42,129 bases of DNA from 2-12-FULL-42-15 sp964196565 (GTDB lineage: Bacteria; Pseudomonadota; Gammaproteobacteria; Coxiellales; Coxiellaceae): contig CAXMUH010000047.1 of the NCBI GenBank assembly GCA_964196565.1, forward strand, positions 1 through 42,129. The letters run 5' to 3'. Shown in pieces: positions 6,427 to 14,878 of this stretch. How positions within the stretch are numbered: the stretch's first letter is position 1; every line of letters begins with the position of its first letter. The translations under genes were made by a program, and so were the position numbers. The notes under the pieces were generated by a model. That model ran no database searches. It saw only the letters and a list, made by a program, of their open reading frames with translations, and was not told where the DNA came from.

Positions 6427-8871
6427 ATGATGACTGAACGTATAGTTGAGCAACTGTCCTATCCTTTACTTCCGCTGCGTGATGTGGTGGTTTTTCCTCA
6501 TATGGTGATCCCATTATTTGTGGGTAGATCCGAGTCCATCCATGCGCTTGATGTCGCGATGGAAAAGGACAAACAGATTTTTTTAACAGCACAAAAAGAC
6601 CCGAACATTGATAGCCCTAAAGCGAAAGATTTATATCGAGTAGGCGCTGTCGCTACTATTTTACAATTATTACGCTTACCTGATGGTACGGTAAAAGTTT
6701 TAGTTGAAGGTAATTATCGTGCTAAGGTAAATAAAATCACTAAAGGCAAAGAGTTTTGGACTGCTGATATTGAAAAGATGGATGAAGTACTCAATCTTGA
6801 TGATGCGGAGATCGAAGCCTATATGCGCGCGGCAATGACTCAGTTTGAGCAATTAGTAAAAACCAGCAAAAAATTACCACCGGAATTATTAACTTCATTA
6901 TCGAACATCCAAGATACTGGCCGCTTGGCTGATAGCATTGCTGCACACATGACGATTAAGTTAAACTCGCGACAAAAAATCTTAGAAGCTGCTGATATGC
7001 GTACTCGCTTTGAGTTGTTGCAGAACTTTATCGCTCAAGAGTTAGAATTAGTTGAAGTTGAAAAACGTGTTCAAGGTCGAGTTAAACAACAAGTTGAAAA
7101 AAGTCAGCGTCAATATTATTTGAGTGAAAAAATGAAAGCCATTCAACAAGAGTTGGGTGAACTTGATGAAATTACTCCGGCGGATGAGTTTCAACAGTTG
7201 CATAATAAAATTGAAAGTGCTGGCATGTCCGAAGAAGCAAAAGAAAAAGCGATGGCCGAGCTTGCTAAACTTAGAATGATGCCGCCGATGTCAGCAGAAG
7301 CCACAGTCAGTCGCAATTATTTAGACTGGTTGTTGATGGTTCCCTGGAAAGAAAAAACTAAAGTTAGCAAAGACATTACCAAGGCATCAAAAATCCTTGA
7401 GGCAGATCATTATGGACTCGAAGAAGTTAAGCAGCGAATATTAGAATACCTAGCTGTACAGCAACGCGTTAAAAAATTAAAAGGTCCGATATTATGTTTG
7501 GTGGGACCACCAGGCGTTGGTAAAACTTCATTGGGCCAGTCTATCGCGAATGCTACCGGGCGAACCTTTGTGCGAATTTCCCTTGGCGGGGTGCGTGATG
7601 AAGCTGAAATCAGAGGTCATCGTCGGACTTATATCGGTGCATTGCCGGGCAAAATAATTCAAAAAATGAGTAAGGCCAAAGTTAAAAATCCACTTTTTAT
7701 GCTTGATGAAGTGGATAAAATGGCAATGGATTTTCGTGGTGATCCAGCTTCTGCGTTGCTAGAAGTATTAGATCCAGAACAAAATCACACGTTCAATGAC
7801 CATTACTTAGAAGTGGACTATGATCTTTCGGATGTTATGTTTATTGCTACCGCAAACTCGATGGATATCCCAGTTCCCTTACTTGATCGTATGGAAGTGA
7901 TTCGCTTAGCGGGTTATACAGAAGACGAAAAACTTAATATTGCGAAACGTTATTTAGTGCCGAGGCAGATTGAGCAAGCAGGACTTGAAAAAAAAGAAAT
8001 TAATTTATCTGATACTGCACTGCAAGAAATTATACGCACTTATACGCGAGAAGCAGGTGTGCGTGCTTTAGAGCGAGAAGTTTCTAAAATTTGTCGTAAA
8101 GTGGTCAAAGAGATTTTGACTGTCAAAAAAGGTAAGCCAATTAAACTGGCCTCGATCACTCAGAAAAATTTAGAAAATTATCTTGGCGTAAAGAAATACC
8201 GTTATGGTATAGCGGAAGCAAAAGACAGCGTTGGACAGGTAACCGGGCTTGCATGGACGGAAGTTGGCGGTGAGCTATTAACCATCGAAGCTCAAATTGT
8301 CCCCGGTAAAGGTAAATCATTACAAACCGGACGGCTTGGTGATGTGATGTTAGAGTCAATCCAAGCTGCAATGACCGTGGCTCGTTCTCGCGCCGATTTG
8401 CTGTTCGTTACCAATAAATATTTTCAAGAACATGATTTTCATATTCACGTTCCAGAGGGTGCGACGCCAAAAGATGGTCCAAGTGCCGGGATTGGGATGT
8501 GTGTAGCCATTGTATCCGTGGTGACTCAGATACCAGTTAGAGCCGATGTTGCCATGACCGGTGAAATTACTTTGCGAGGTGACGTGTTACCGATTGGTGG
8601 TTTGAAAGAAAAATTACTTGCCGCATTACGTGGTGGTATTAAAGAAGTTATTATTCCTGAAGAAAATGAACGCGAATTAACTGAAATCCCCCAAAATGTT
8701 ACTGACAGCTTGGAGATTCATCCGGTAAAAACCATCGAAGATGTATTAAAAATTGCGCTGCAGCGTATGCCAGGCGCTGAACCCGAAACGGTTCGTAAGA
8801 GCAAAAAAGCAAAAACAGTAAAAAAAGCAAAAACAGTTAAAAAAACGCCGACTCGACGTAAATCTAAATAA
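6427..8871 (+). CDS. lon: Lon ATP-dependent protease
   Basis: Hexameric AAA+ serine protease degrading misfolded and regulatory proteins. It has an N-terminal LAN domain (PLLPLRDVVVFPHMVIPLFV), Walker A GPPGVGKT, Walker B PLFMLDEVDK, and a C-terminal protease domain with Ser in PKDGPSAG and Lys in GGLKEKLLAA forming the catalytic dyad. The start is uncertain: in-frame GTG 6421, ATG 6427 and ATG 6430 all lack a strong Shine-Dalgarno. The last roughly 30 residues form a Lys-rich tail with a repeated KKAKTV, extending past the usual end of the protease domain. pmbA follows after 11 bases and is probably cotranscribed. Confidence 0.97.
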   Translation: MMTERIVEQLSYPLLPLRDVVVFPHMVIPLFVGRSESIHALDVAMEKDKQIFLTAQKDPNIDSPKAKDLYRVGAVATILQLLRLPDGTVKVLVEGNYRAKVNKITKGKEFWTADIEKMDEVLNLDDAEIEAYMRAAMTQFEQLVKTSKKLPPELLTSLSNIQDTGRLADSIAAHMTIKLNSRQKILEAADMRTRFELLQNFIAQELELVEVEKRVQGRVKQQVEKSQRQYYLSEKMKAIQQELGELDEITPADEFQQLHNKIESAGMSEEAKEKAMAELAKLRMMPPMSAEATVSRNYLDWLLMVPWKEKTKVSKDITKASKILEADHYGLEEVKQRILEYLAVQQRVKKLKGPILCLVGPPGVGKTSLGQSIANATGRTFVRISLGGVRDEAEIRGHRRTYIGALPGKIIQKMSKAKVKNPLFMLDEVDKMAMDFRGDPASALLEVLDPEQNHTFNDHYLEVDYDLSDVMFIATANSMDIPVPLLDRMEVIRLAGYTEDEKLNIAKRYLVPRQIEQAGLEKKEINLSDTALQEIIRTYTREAGVRALEREVSKICRKVVKEILTVKKGKPIKLASITQKNLENYLGVKKYRYGIAEAKDSVGQVTGLAWTEVGGELLTIEAQIVPGKGKSLQTGRLGDVMLESIQAAMTVARSRADLLFVTNKYFQEHDFHIHVPEGATPKDGPSAGIGMCVAIVSVVTQIPVRADVAMTGEITLRGDVLPIGGLKEKLLAALRGGIKEVIIPEENERELTEIPQNVTDSLEIHPVKTIEDVLKIALQRMPGAEPETVRKSKKAKTVKKAKTVKKTPTRRKSK

Positions 8872-8882
8872 GGCTAATATTC

Positions 8883-10196
8883 ATGGAGCAAATGCAACAA
8901 CACGTGCAAGACTTAATCGCGCTTGCAAAAAAACGTAATTTGGATGCATTTGAAGTTGAAGGTTCAGTCGAAAATGGATTTAGCGCCAGTGCGCGTTGTG
9001 GTGAAGTTGAAAATTTAGAACATCACCGCGAAAAATCAATCAGTATCTCCGTTTTTAAAGATCAAAAAACCGGCCATGCCGCCAGCAGTGATTTATCAAG
9101 CACGGCATTGCTAGAAACCCTAGAAAAAGCCTGTTCAATTGCAAACTTTACCGAGCCGGATTCGTTTTCTGGCCTCGCCGATAAAGAACTGATGGCTTAT
9201 GATTACCCTGATCTTTTGTTAAATCACCCCTGGGATATTTCACACCAACAAGCGATTGAATTAGCGGTTTCATGTGATAAGGCGGCGCGCGAATATGATC
9301 AGCGGATTACTCAAACGGAAGAAGCGGCTTTAACGACCAGCTCCCATTATAGAGTTTATGCGAATTCCCACGGATTTATCGGGGATTATGCAAGTACGCT
9401 ACACGGTTTATCGATCAGTGTAGTGGCCGAGAAAAATAATCAAAAAGAACGTGATTATGATTATTGTTATGTGCGTAATGCAGAGCAATTAGATAAGCCT
9501 AAAACAATTGCAAATCTAGCTGCGATGAGAGCGATACGTCGATTAGATGCAAGAAAAATTAAAACTCAAAAATGCCCAGTAATTTTCGATTCACGTGTGG
9601 CCAAGTCAATACTCAGTCATTTATTGGGGGCGATCAGCGGCGCCAACCTTTATCGTCAAAGTTCTTTTTTATTAGATCATTTAGGCAAACTGATTATGCC
9701 GAAGCACATTACCATTGGTCAGCATCCACATTTAAAAAGTGGTTATGGCAGTGCGCCATTCGATGATCAGGGTGTAAAAACCAGGGCGATTAATTTTATA
9801 GAAAACGGGGTTTTAGCAAGCTATATGCTGGGCGCCTATTCAGCGCGTAAATTAGGCCTAACCACCACAGGCAATGCCGGTGGCGTATATAATTTGTCGA
9901 TTTCGCATGAGGATAAAACCTTGGATGCGTTGTGTCGCCAAATGGGCACCGGCTTATTGGTTACCGAATTAATGGGCCAGGGCGTTAGTTTATTAACCGG
10001 TGACTACTCCCGTGGTGCTGCTGGTTTTTGGGTTGAAAATGGTGAAATTCAATATCCCGTGCACGAGATTACCATTGCATCGAATTTAAAAGATATGTTG
10101 TTAAATATCGCGGCTGTCGCTAACGACATCGATGTTCGCGGTAATATTCATACCGGTTCAATTTTAGTTGAAGAGATGATGATTGCCGGTTCCTAA
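8883..10196 (+). CDS. pmbA: PmbA/TldE-family metalloprotease accessory subunit
   Basis: Member of the TldD/PmbA family. In E. coli the TldD-TldE heterodimer matures microcin B17 and degrades the CcdA antitoxin; here the partner TldD would be encoded elsewhere. Recognisable features are the N-terminal region (ARCGEVENLEHHREKSISI), the central THx-type region, and the C-terminal ENGVLASYMLGAYSARKLG and LLTGDYSRGAAGFWVENG motifs. There is no HExxxH metal motif, as expected for PmbA rather than TldD. The length of 437 residues is normal. It begins 11 bases after lon, so it is probably in the same transcript. Downstream is a 540- to 580-base stretch of repeats. Confidence 0.93.
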   Translation: MEQMQQHVQDLIALAKKRNLDAFEVEGSVENGFSASARCGEVENLEHHREKSISISVFKDQKTGHAASSDLSSTALLETLEKACSIANFTEPDSFSGLADKELMAYDYPDLLLNHPWDISHQQAIELAVSCDKAAREYDQRITQTEEAALTTSSHYRVYANSHGFIGDYASTLHGLSISVVAEKNNQKERDYDYCYVRNAEQLDKPKTIANLAAMRAIRRLDARKIKTQKCPVIFDSRVAKSILSHLLGAISGANLYRQSSFLLDHLGKLIMPKHITIGQHPHLKSGYGSAPFDDQGVKTRAINFIENGVLASYMLGAYSARKLGLTTTGNAGGVYNLSISHEDKTLDALCRQMGTGLLVTELMGQGVSLLTGDYSRGAAGFWVENGEIQYPVHEITIASNLKDMLLNIAAVANDIDVRGNIHTGSILVEEMMIAGS

Positions 10197-10213
10197 AGTC
10201 TATCTTTATTATT

Positions 10214-10245
10214 CCCGGCCAAAAATAAATCTTTGTCCGGGCTAC
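10214..10245 (-). repeat. REP-like palindrome, GTAGCCCGG family, copy 1
   Basis: Read on the minus strand: GTAGCCCGGACAAA, a short loop, then GGCCGGG. The same ends occur at 39498-39534 and, with C-to-T and G-to-A changes, at 14188-14213. It lies just after the pmbA stop and can form a CCCGG/CCGGG hairpin. Confidence 0.55.
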
Positions 10246-10290
10246 ACCTATAACTAAACCGCACTGGGCATATACCCAGTTCACTATAGA

Positions 10291-10470
10291 ATTAGGCCTT
10301 TTTAGTATGGGCTTTAACATTGCTAGCTTTGACTTTTTGGTTAAAAAGCCGCTCGAAGTTGTTTTATCTTACGCGGCGGCGCAGTGGTTACTAGAAGGCG
10401 CAACGAATTCATATTAAGAGACCTTTGCGTTCTTTTTATAACCGCTGCGCCGCCGCGTAAGAACGGCGTA
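10291..10470. repeat. Palindromic dispersed repeat, family A copy 2 (long form)
   Basis: The left half (10291-10384) is about 90% identical to 1439-1512. A nested palindrome has 23-base arms at 10368-10390 and 10439-10461 (CTTACGCGGCGGCGCAG and beyond, one mismatch) around a core at 10391-10438. The core contains AAGGCGCAACG and ACCTTTGCG and matches the core of copy 3 (16669-16716) only when reversed. The rest of the gap up to 10636 shows no gene and only weak palindromes. Confidence 0.75.
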
Positions 10471-10636
10471 GCTCATGGGTTAATAAAACTGAAGTCCTTA
10501 TCGGCCTTTGAGCTAAATATTACAAATCAAAACCTAATGCTCACCTGGGTTGGGTATAGCTCAGGCAACCGTTCGTTAAAAAGCTGCGCGACTATTATTA
10601 ACCCATAATAAACAACATTTACTCATACTCACATAG

Positions 10637-10663
10637 ATCGCTTCTTCTGAGGCGATTTTCTTA
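10637..10663 (+). terminator. Hairpin followed by a short T-tract
   Basis: ATCGCTTC/GAGGCGAT (8 pairs including one G-T) around TTCT, followed by TTTCTT. It resembles an intrinsic terminator and lies 450 bases after pmbA and just before the promoter of the inverse-autotransporter gene. It may insulate that gene from read-through. Confidence 0.45.
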
Positions 10664-10692
10664 TCACTTAATTAAGCGAGAGTTAAGAAAGG

Positions 10693-10721
10693 TTGTGATT
10701 AATTGAATAGTTGGTTAAAAT
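10693..10721 (+). promoter_or_regulatory. Sigma70-type promoter of the first inverse-autotransporter gene
   Basis: TTGTGA (10693-10698), a 17-base spacer, then TAAAAT (10716-10721, five of six). The predicted start site near 10728 leaves about 50 bases to the GTG start at 10779. The upstream ATG at 10737 would then have almost no leader, which supports the later start. TTAA-N7-TTAA (10672-10686) sits just upstream, but its flanks do not match a PmrA box. Confidence 0.5.
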
Positions 10722-10778
10722 ACAACAAGCTACCAAATGGATATTTGGGCAATGGAGTATACAAAGGAGTTGTTACGA

Positions 10779-13145
10779 GTGAAAAATGGAATTGCAATTT
10801 TGAGTGCATCCTCACTTTGTACTTTGGCCCTAACACTCTTTCCCGTGGCATCGATGGCCGCATCTGGACAAAATTCTGATTATATGTCGCACTTTGCGAC
10901 TCAGCCGTCTGTTCAAAAACGTAACCATTCAGTTCGTTTGCCAGTCAAGCCATCAGTACAAAATCCTGGTTATATGTCGCGCTTTGTGATTCGGTCGCTA
11001 GATTTTAAGTATATGCCGCGATTTTCGGTTGGGCCGTTTTACCAAACAGGCAACAGTTCATTTGGTCTGTATGATATTTTTGTGCCATTTACCATGAACT
11101 CTAAGTCGATTTTGTTTGTCGATGGCCGCTACATTGATCGTGGTAACACCTGGGAGTCCAACATAGGTGTGGGTTTTAGAAAGATTACCAAAAGCCGTAA
11201 CCTTCTATGGACACTCTATTCTTTCTATGACAACAGAAGAACTCGTTTTAGTAATTATTTTGGCCAGGTAACGGTGGGTGCCGATTTTCAAACTGAAAAG
11301 TGGTATTTTAATACCAATGGCTATATTCCAGTGGGTAAAAAGCAACAATTTGTTGATGCTTTTAATACCGCTTCTCTGTGTAATGGTAACACTCGAATCT
11401 GTTATGCACGCGGTATTGAAAAATCAATGGGTGGTTGGGATGCCGAAGTTGGCCGTGATTTTTTCCGGGGTCTTAAAGGCTATGCAGGCATGTATGTGTT
11501 TGCACGCGAGGGCGTTGAAACCGCTATCGGACCCAATCTACGCTTACAATATGATATTGAGCACCAAGATCAAAAACGCGTTTTTCACCTCTTTAATAAG
11601 ATCGCTTTAATCGCTAACTGGCGTGATGATCAATTGGTTGGCTCATCCTGGTATGCCGGTGTGCGCTTTGATATTGGAATCGGACCGGAACCTCGTCTAG
11701 TTGATCTAGAGCGTAAGATGACCAGTTTTGTCCGCCGTGATTTAAATATTGAAATGAGTTCAGATGGCAGTGGCAGCAATGCCGCTTTAACTCAACCGAT
11801 TAAAATTCTAACCAATGATTTTGATGGGCAGGAGACGCAGGTTGCACTGACGACTCCAGGGATTCTTGATGGTCCTTTAACCGCCATTGTCAATAATCCT
11901 AGAAACAATATTGTTGGGGTGGTTGGTGCTGCAGCTACATTAGCGAGTGACAAAGATATGCGAACTAACCAAATATTGGAAGGTGGTGTGTTTTCTTTTA
12001 CTCGCGAAGGGGCAAATTTTTCTGTTCAAGTAGGTCAGAATGGTGCATTTCCCCTAGGTGCTTCTGGTTTTACCATTGACGTAGGTACTGGTCCTACCGT
12101 TGGGCAAAACGTCACCATAGAAAATATGGCGTTCTCTGATACAAACGGTGCACCAGTTACCCCATTGGTTGGTACCGCTGCCACTTTTCTTAACCCTATA
12201 GGCACGCTTACGATTCGTAACAATACCGACACAGGCCTTAGGACATTTGTTTCTATCGGACGATCAGCTGTTACTACCGAGGTTATTATTATTAGCGGCA
12301 ATACGATCAGTGGGCAAGTAAACCCCGCCAGGCCACCTGTTCAAATCATCGGACACAGTAATGCTACTGGCGGTTCTGAGACAGTGATAATTGATGGTAA
12401 TACAATTACTCCTGCGGGACCTGTTACAGCTATCATACTCGTAGGTGCGGGTGGTTTTGGGGTCACTCATCCTACTCTTCTTGTTTCAGTAACTAATAAC
12501 ACCCTGACTACAACCGGCGTTGGTATAGCTAATGCTAGTTTAGATCTTAGGGGGCTTACTGGAATACTCACCGTTTCGGATCTAAGAGGTAACACCATTA
12601 CCAATACCGGGGTGGGCAGCACTGCACTTGGTGTGCAAAATAATGTTACCTTCCAGGGTAATATCAACAACAATGCATTTAGCTCTAATCCTGCTGCTGC
12701 TGAAGGTGTGCTGGATTTTAGAGCAGCTGTTGCTAATTCATCGCTACATGTTGTTGGTGCTATTACGGGTAATACGATCACTAATGTAGGTGGTTTGGCA
12801 GGAGAGCGAGCAGTTAGTCTTCAAGCGCTTCTAGGTGCTAGTAGTGTTGTTGTGGGTGGAGGCTTTGTAGGCAACACGATTAATGCTGGAGCTGGGCGTG
12901 GTGTTGAAACAGTCACTGGCGCCGGCGTTGGGTCAGTCGTCCTCGGCGCTTTTAACAACAATACATTTACCCTAGGGTTTGAGGGTGGTCGTGCCATAAG
13001 CACCAACTTTGGTACTTCAGGTACCACCTCATTCAGTATAGGTGGTGGTGCGACTGCTGGAACTGTGGCTGCTTTGGAAGCGGCTAATGGACTGGCTCTT
13101 GGTACTAGTATCACAGTAGTTCCTACAACCATTATTGCTCCATAA
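10779..13145 (+). CDS. Inverse autotransporter-like surface protein with beta-helix passenger (paralogue 1)
   Basis: Predicted outer-membrane adhesin-like protein of the intimin/invasin layout: signal peptide, then beta-barrel, then exported C-terminal passenger. The GTG start at 10779 is chosen over ATG 10737 because AAAGGAGTTGTT precedes it exactly as in the paralogue at 39737 and the signal peptide begins there (788 residues). Residues 1-27 are the signal peptide; 35-80 hold three copies of a YMxxF unit; about 78-302 is the barrel (FNTNGYIPVG, GWDAEVGRD, SSWYAGVRFDIG) with Cys201 and Cys208 in one loop. From about 330 to the end come Asn/Gly/Thr-rich strands with many N-N-T-I-T or G-N-T-I repeats, as in a right-handed beta-helix. 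The barrel assignment rests on pattern, not a profile search. Ligand unknown. Confidence 0.8.
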   Translation: MKNGIAILSASSLCTLALTLFPVASMAASGQNSDYMSHFATQPSVQKRNHSVRLPVKPSVQNPGYMSRFVIRSLDFKYMPRFSVGPFYQTGNSSFGLYDIFVPFTMNSKSILFVDGRYIDRGNTWESNIGVGFRKITKSRNLLWTLYSFYDNRRTRFSNYFGQVTVGADFQTEKWYFNTNGYIPVGKKQQFVDAFNTASLCNGNTRICYARGIEKSMGGWDAEVGRDFFRGLKGYAGMYVFAREGVETAIGPNLRLQYDIEHQDQKRVFHLFNKIALIANWRDDQLVGSSWYAGVRFDIGIGPEPRLVDLERKMTSFVRRDLNIEMSSDGSGSNAALTQPIKILTNDFDGQETQVALTTPGILDGPLTAIVNNPRNNIVGVVGAAATLASDKDMRTNQILEGGVFSFTREGANFSVQVGQNGAFPLGASGFTIDVGTGPTVGQNVTIENMAFSDTNGAPVTPLVGTAATFLNPIGTLTIRNNTDTGLRTFVSIGRSAVTTEVIIISGNTISGQVNPARPPVQIIGHSNATGGSETVIIDGNTITPAGPVTAIILVGAGGFGVTHPTLLVSVTNNTLTTTGVGIANASLDLRGLTGILTVSDLRGNTITNTGVGSTALGVQNNVTFQGNINNNAFSSNPAAAEGVLDFRAAVANSSLHVVGAITGNTITNVGGLAGERAVSLQALLGASSVVVGGGFVGNTINAGAGRGVETVTGAGVGSVVLGAFNNNTFTLGFEGGRAISTNFGTSGTTSFSIGGGATAGTVAALEAANGLALGTSITVVPTTIIAP

Positions 13146-13334
13146 GCATCACTCCGGGCGTAGCAAAATATGCAAAATGGCATTTTCGATTGACTGAAAC
13201 TTTAAATCAGTGCGCATTTCTAATCCAAACTTTCGCCAAGCATTAACTAACCATGAAATAAGTGAACTGCTTGCAACTCCTTGGCTGAGCTCTTAATCTA
13301 ATAGAAGCTGATAATTGAGTCATGGGAGACTTGT

Positions 13335-14183
13335 ATGCGAGATAGGAATAGCTATAAGATTGTCATTTTAGGTGAGTCAGCAACTGGGAAATCTTTACTT
13401 CTTCAAAAAATGCTAGTACGTGATTATAACTCTACTTATTATTCATCTACAATAGGCGTAGTATATGGGACAGTATTTGTTGATAATGATAATACTACCG
13501 ATAAATTTGATATTTGGGACACCGCTGGCGCAGAGAGATTCTGGACAATAGCGCAAAGTTACGTTCACGAACCACCGTCGGATCTAGTTATTGTAATTTA
13601 TAATAATGACGATAGTTTTAATCAGCTTAAAAAATTTTTTATTATGCTCAAAAAACTGAATCATACCGGAAAGACTTTATTATTATTCAACCCCTCCAAT
13701 CAACAGACTGAAGACGAGCAAAGCACTTTGCAAAGCAAGGGGCAACAATTTGCTAGCGAGAACGAATGTGAATTTATACAACATAATTTGTCGGAGATCA
13801 CTCGGGAAGGTGCTATTGAATTAATTAGCTCTAACATAATTCGTAAACCTCCAGTTAATGTTTATGAAGAGCTTGATCCCACAATGGACTCCGGCAAAAA
13901 TCCTAATCCAGTTTCAATGACAAAAGCTGTGCTAGGATCAATTAGCATGATTGCTGCTGCAGGAATATGGGTGGCATTAGCGACGTGTACAGTTTCTCAC
14001 GCTGCATTGGGCGCGGGCTTATTCGCATCAATCGTCATAGCGGCAGCTTGGCCTTTAGCAATCGGTTCAACAGTAGTTGGTGTTGGCCTACTGATTGCTT
14101 CTGGAATTTTAACGTGTCGGCAGCCTGCTGCTGTGGAAGAAGACAGTAGTAGCCTGGTCAGCGCCAGCTTGCCGGGAAATTAG
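13335..14183 (+). CDS. Rab-like small GTPase with C-terminal membrane segments
   Basis: Eukaryotic-type Ras-superfamily GTPase, closest by eye to Rab. G1 is GESATGKS (13-20). Switch I is YYSSTIGV (35-42) with Thr39, where Rab proteins have YxSTIGV. G3 is WDTAGAERF (61-69), so Ala66 replaces the catalytic Gln of WDTAGQERF. VIVIYNNDDSFNQLKKF (85-101) matches the Rab strand/helix after switch II. G4 is degenerate: NPSN (119-122) in place of NKxD. No SAK-type G5 is clear. Residues about 197-260 form two or three hydrophobic segments instead of a prenylated Cys tail, and the end is VEED followed by small polar residues. GGGAG precedes the ATG. Rab-like proteins are known among Legionella Dot/Icm effectors; translocation here is inferred. 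The gene is flanked by the adhesin gene and an unknown ORF. Confidence 0.88.
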   Translation: MRDRNSYKIVILGESATGKSLLLQKMLVRDYNSTYYSSTIGVVYGTVFVDNDNTTDKFDIWDTAGAERFWTIAQSYVHEPPSDLVIVIYNNDDSFNQLKKFFIMLKKLNHTGKTLLLFNPSNQQTEDEQSTLQSKGQQFASENECEFIQHNLSEITREGAIELISSNIIRKPPVNVYEELDPTMDSGKNPNPVSMTKAVLGSISMIAAAGIWVALATCTVSHAALGAGLFASIVIAAAWPLAIGSTVVGVGLLIASGILTCRQPAAVEEDSSSLVSASLPGN

Positions 14184-14187
14184 AAAA

Positions 14188-14213
14188 CCTGGCCGACAAG
14201 TCGTCCAGGCTAC
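14188..14213 (-). repeat. REP-like palindrome, GTAGCCCGG family, copy 2
   Basis: CCTGG-c-CGAC-AA-GTCG-t-CCAGG forms a near-perfect hairpin five bases after the stop of the GTPase gene. Its minus-strand reading, GTAGCCTGGAC to GGCCAGG, resembles the copies at 10214 and 39498. No T-run follows, so it would be a weak terminator, but it could protect the 3' end of the mRNA. Confidence 0.5.
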
Positions 14214-14401
14214 GTGCTGGCTGCTCGCCAAGACGGGGATATGTGCTGCTTTGAATATGCGGTTCATGTTAATTTAATATTACTGACTTACAATGGAGTC
14301 TGGTCAATATTTAAGAAGTACTTGCTATGCGTTCATCTTGGTCGTCCTGTTTTGGATTTTTTTACTGTTGTACACGCCCATTGGGTTATGTTTATTCCGA
14401 T

Positions 14402-14872
14402 ATGAGTTCAGCAGAAGAGCCTTTGTTAAAAGGCGTTGTCGATTCGATCCCGAAAAGAGTTATTGTTATAAGCTCAGAAGCTGCTGCTGTTTCAGTTTTT
14501 GTAAAGCTGATTACAGTATTATGCCCGGAAATTTCTTTTAGCCTGTCTTCTGGGAATAATTATGAAATTCGTGTGGCAGTTGAAAAGGCATTGCTGGAAA
14601 ATTCAGCTTTGTATAAGCATTTAAAAAAGCTATACCGTTCAAATGACTTTAGTGTTGCTAAAACTTCAAAGCAATTTATTGCGGAGTTAGATAGCGAAAG
14701 TCTAACCGGGTTAAAGACCAAATATGCAAACTGGGCTTGTAAGCCGCTGCTTATAAGCGAGGTGAGTAAAATTGTCACTCAGGTTAATGCTATTTTTGAG
14801 TCAAATAACAAGGTTGAAACTAGCGAAGTTGAAGCTGCAGACGTTGAGCAACCTGTCTCACCTAAGATGTAG
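14402..14872 (+). CDS. Hypothetical protein downstream of the Rab-like GTPase
   Basis: Not recognised. ATG 14402 gives 156 residues. An upstream in-frame ATG (14327) would add 25 Cys- and Phe-rich residues, and neither start has a convincing Shine-Dalgarno. The protein is predicted mostly helical (KALLENSALYKHLKKLYRS), with no signal peptide and an acidic tail (ETSEVEAADVEQPVSPKM) like the Glu-rich C-terminal signals of some Dot/Icm substrates. The overlapping frame from ATG 14293 encodes a strongly hydrophobic stretch (CYAFILVVLFWIFLLLYTPI) just before this gene, so a frameshifted longer membrane protein is possible. It may be cotranscribed with the GTPase gene, about 220 bases upstream. Function unknown. 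Confidence 0.5.
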   Translation: MSSAEEPLLKGVVDSIPKRVIVISSEAAAVSVFVKLITVLCPEISFSLSSGNNYEIRVAVEKALLENSALYKHLKKLYRSNDFSVAKTSKQFIAELDSESLTGLKTKYANWACKPLLISEVSKIVTQVNAIFESNNKVETSEVEAADVEQPVSPKM

Positions 14873-14878
14873 TACGGC

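Noticed and set aside
10384..10608. Plus-strand 74-residue open frame after pmbA
   Set aside because: It lies inside palindromic repeat copy 2 and has no plausible start signals or protein-like pattern.
10672..10686. TTAA-N7-TTAA upstream of the first inverse autotransporter, as a PmrA box
   Set aside because: Only the TTAA cores match; the flanking bases (GCGA, GAAA) do not, and the distance to the -10 differs from the NTPDase promoter.
10737..10778. Earlier ATG start for the first inverse autotransporter
   Set aside because: It would begin about nine bases after the predicted transcription start and add residues before the signal peptide; the GTG at 10779 matches the paralogue's start and ribosome-binding site.
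12035..13183. Minus-strand open frames rich in Val, Pro and Thr
   Set aside because: They mirror the repetitive passenger of paralogue 1 and lack ribosome-binding sites.
14274..14295. TTTAATATT followed by CTTACAAT as a PmrA box before the unknown ORF
   Set aside because: The two half-sites are three bases out of the 11-base register.
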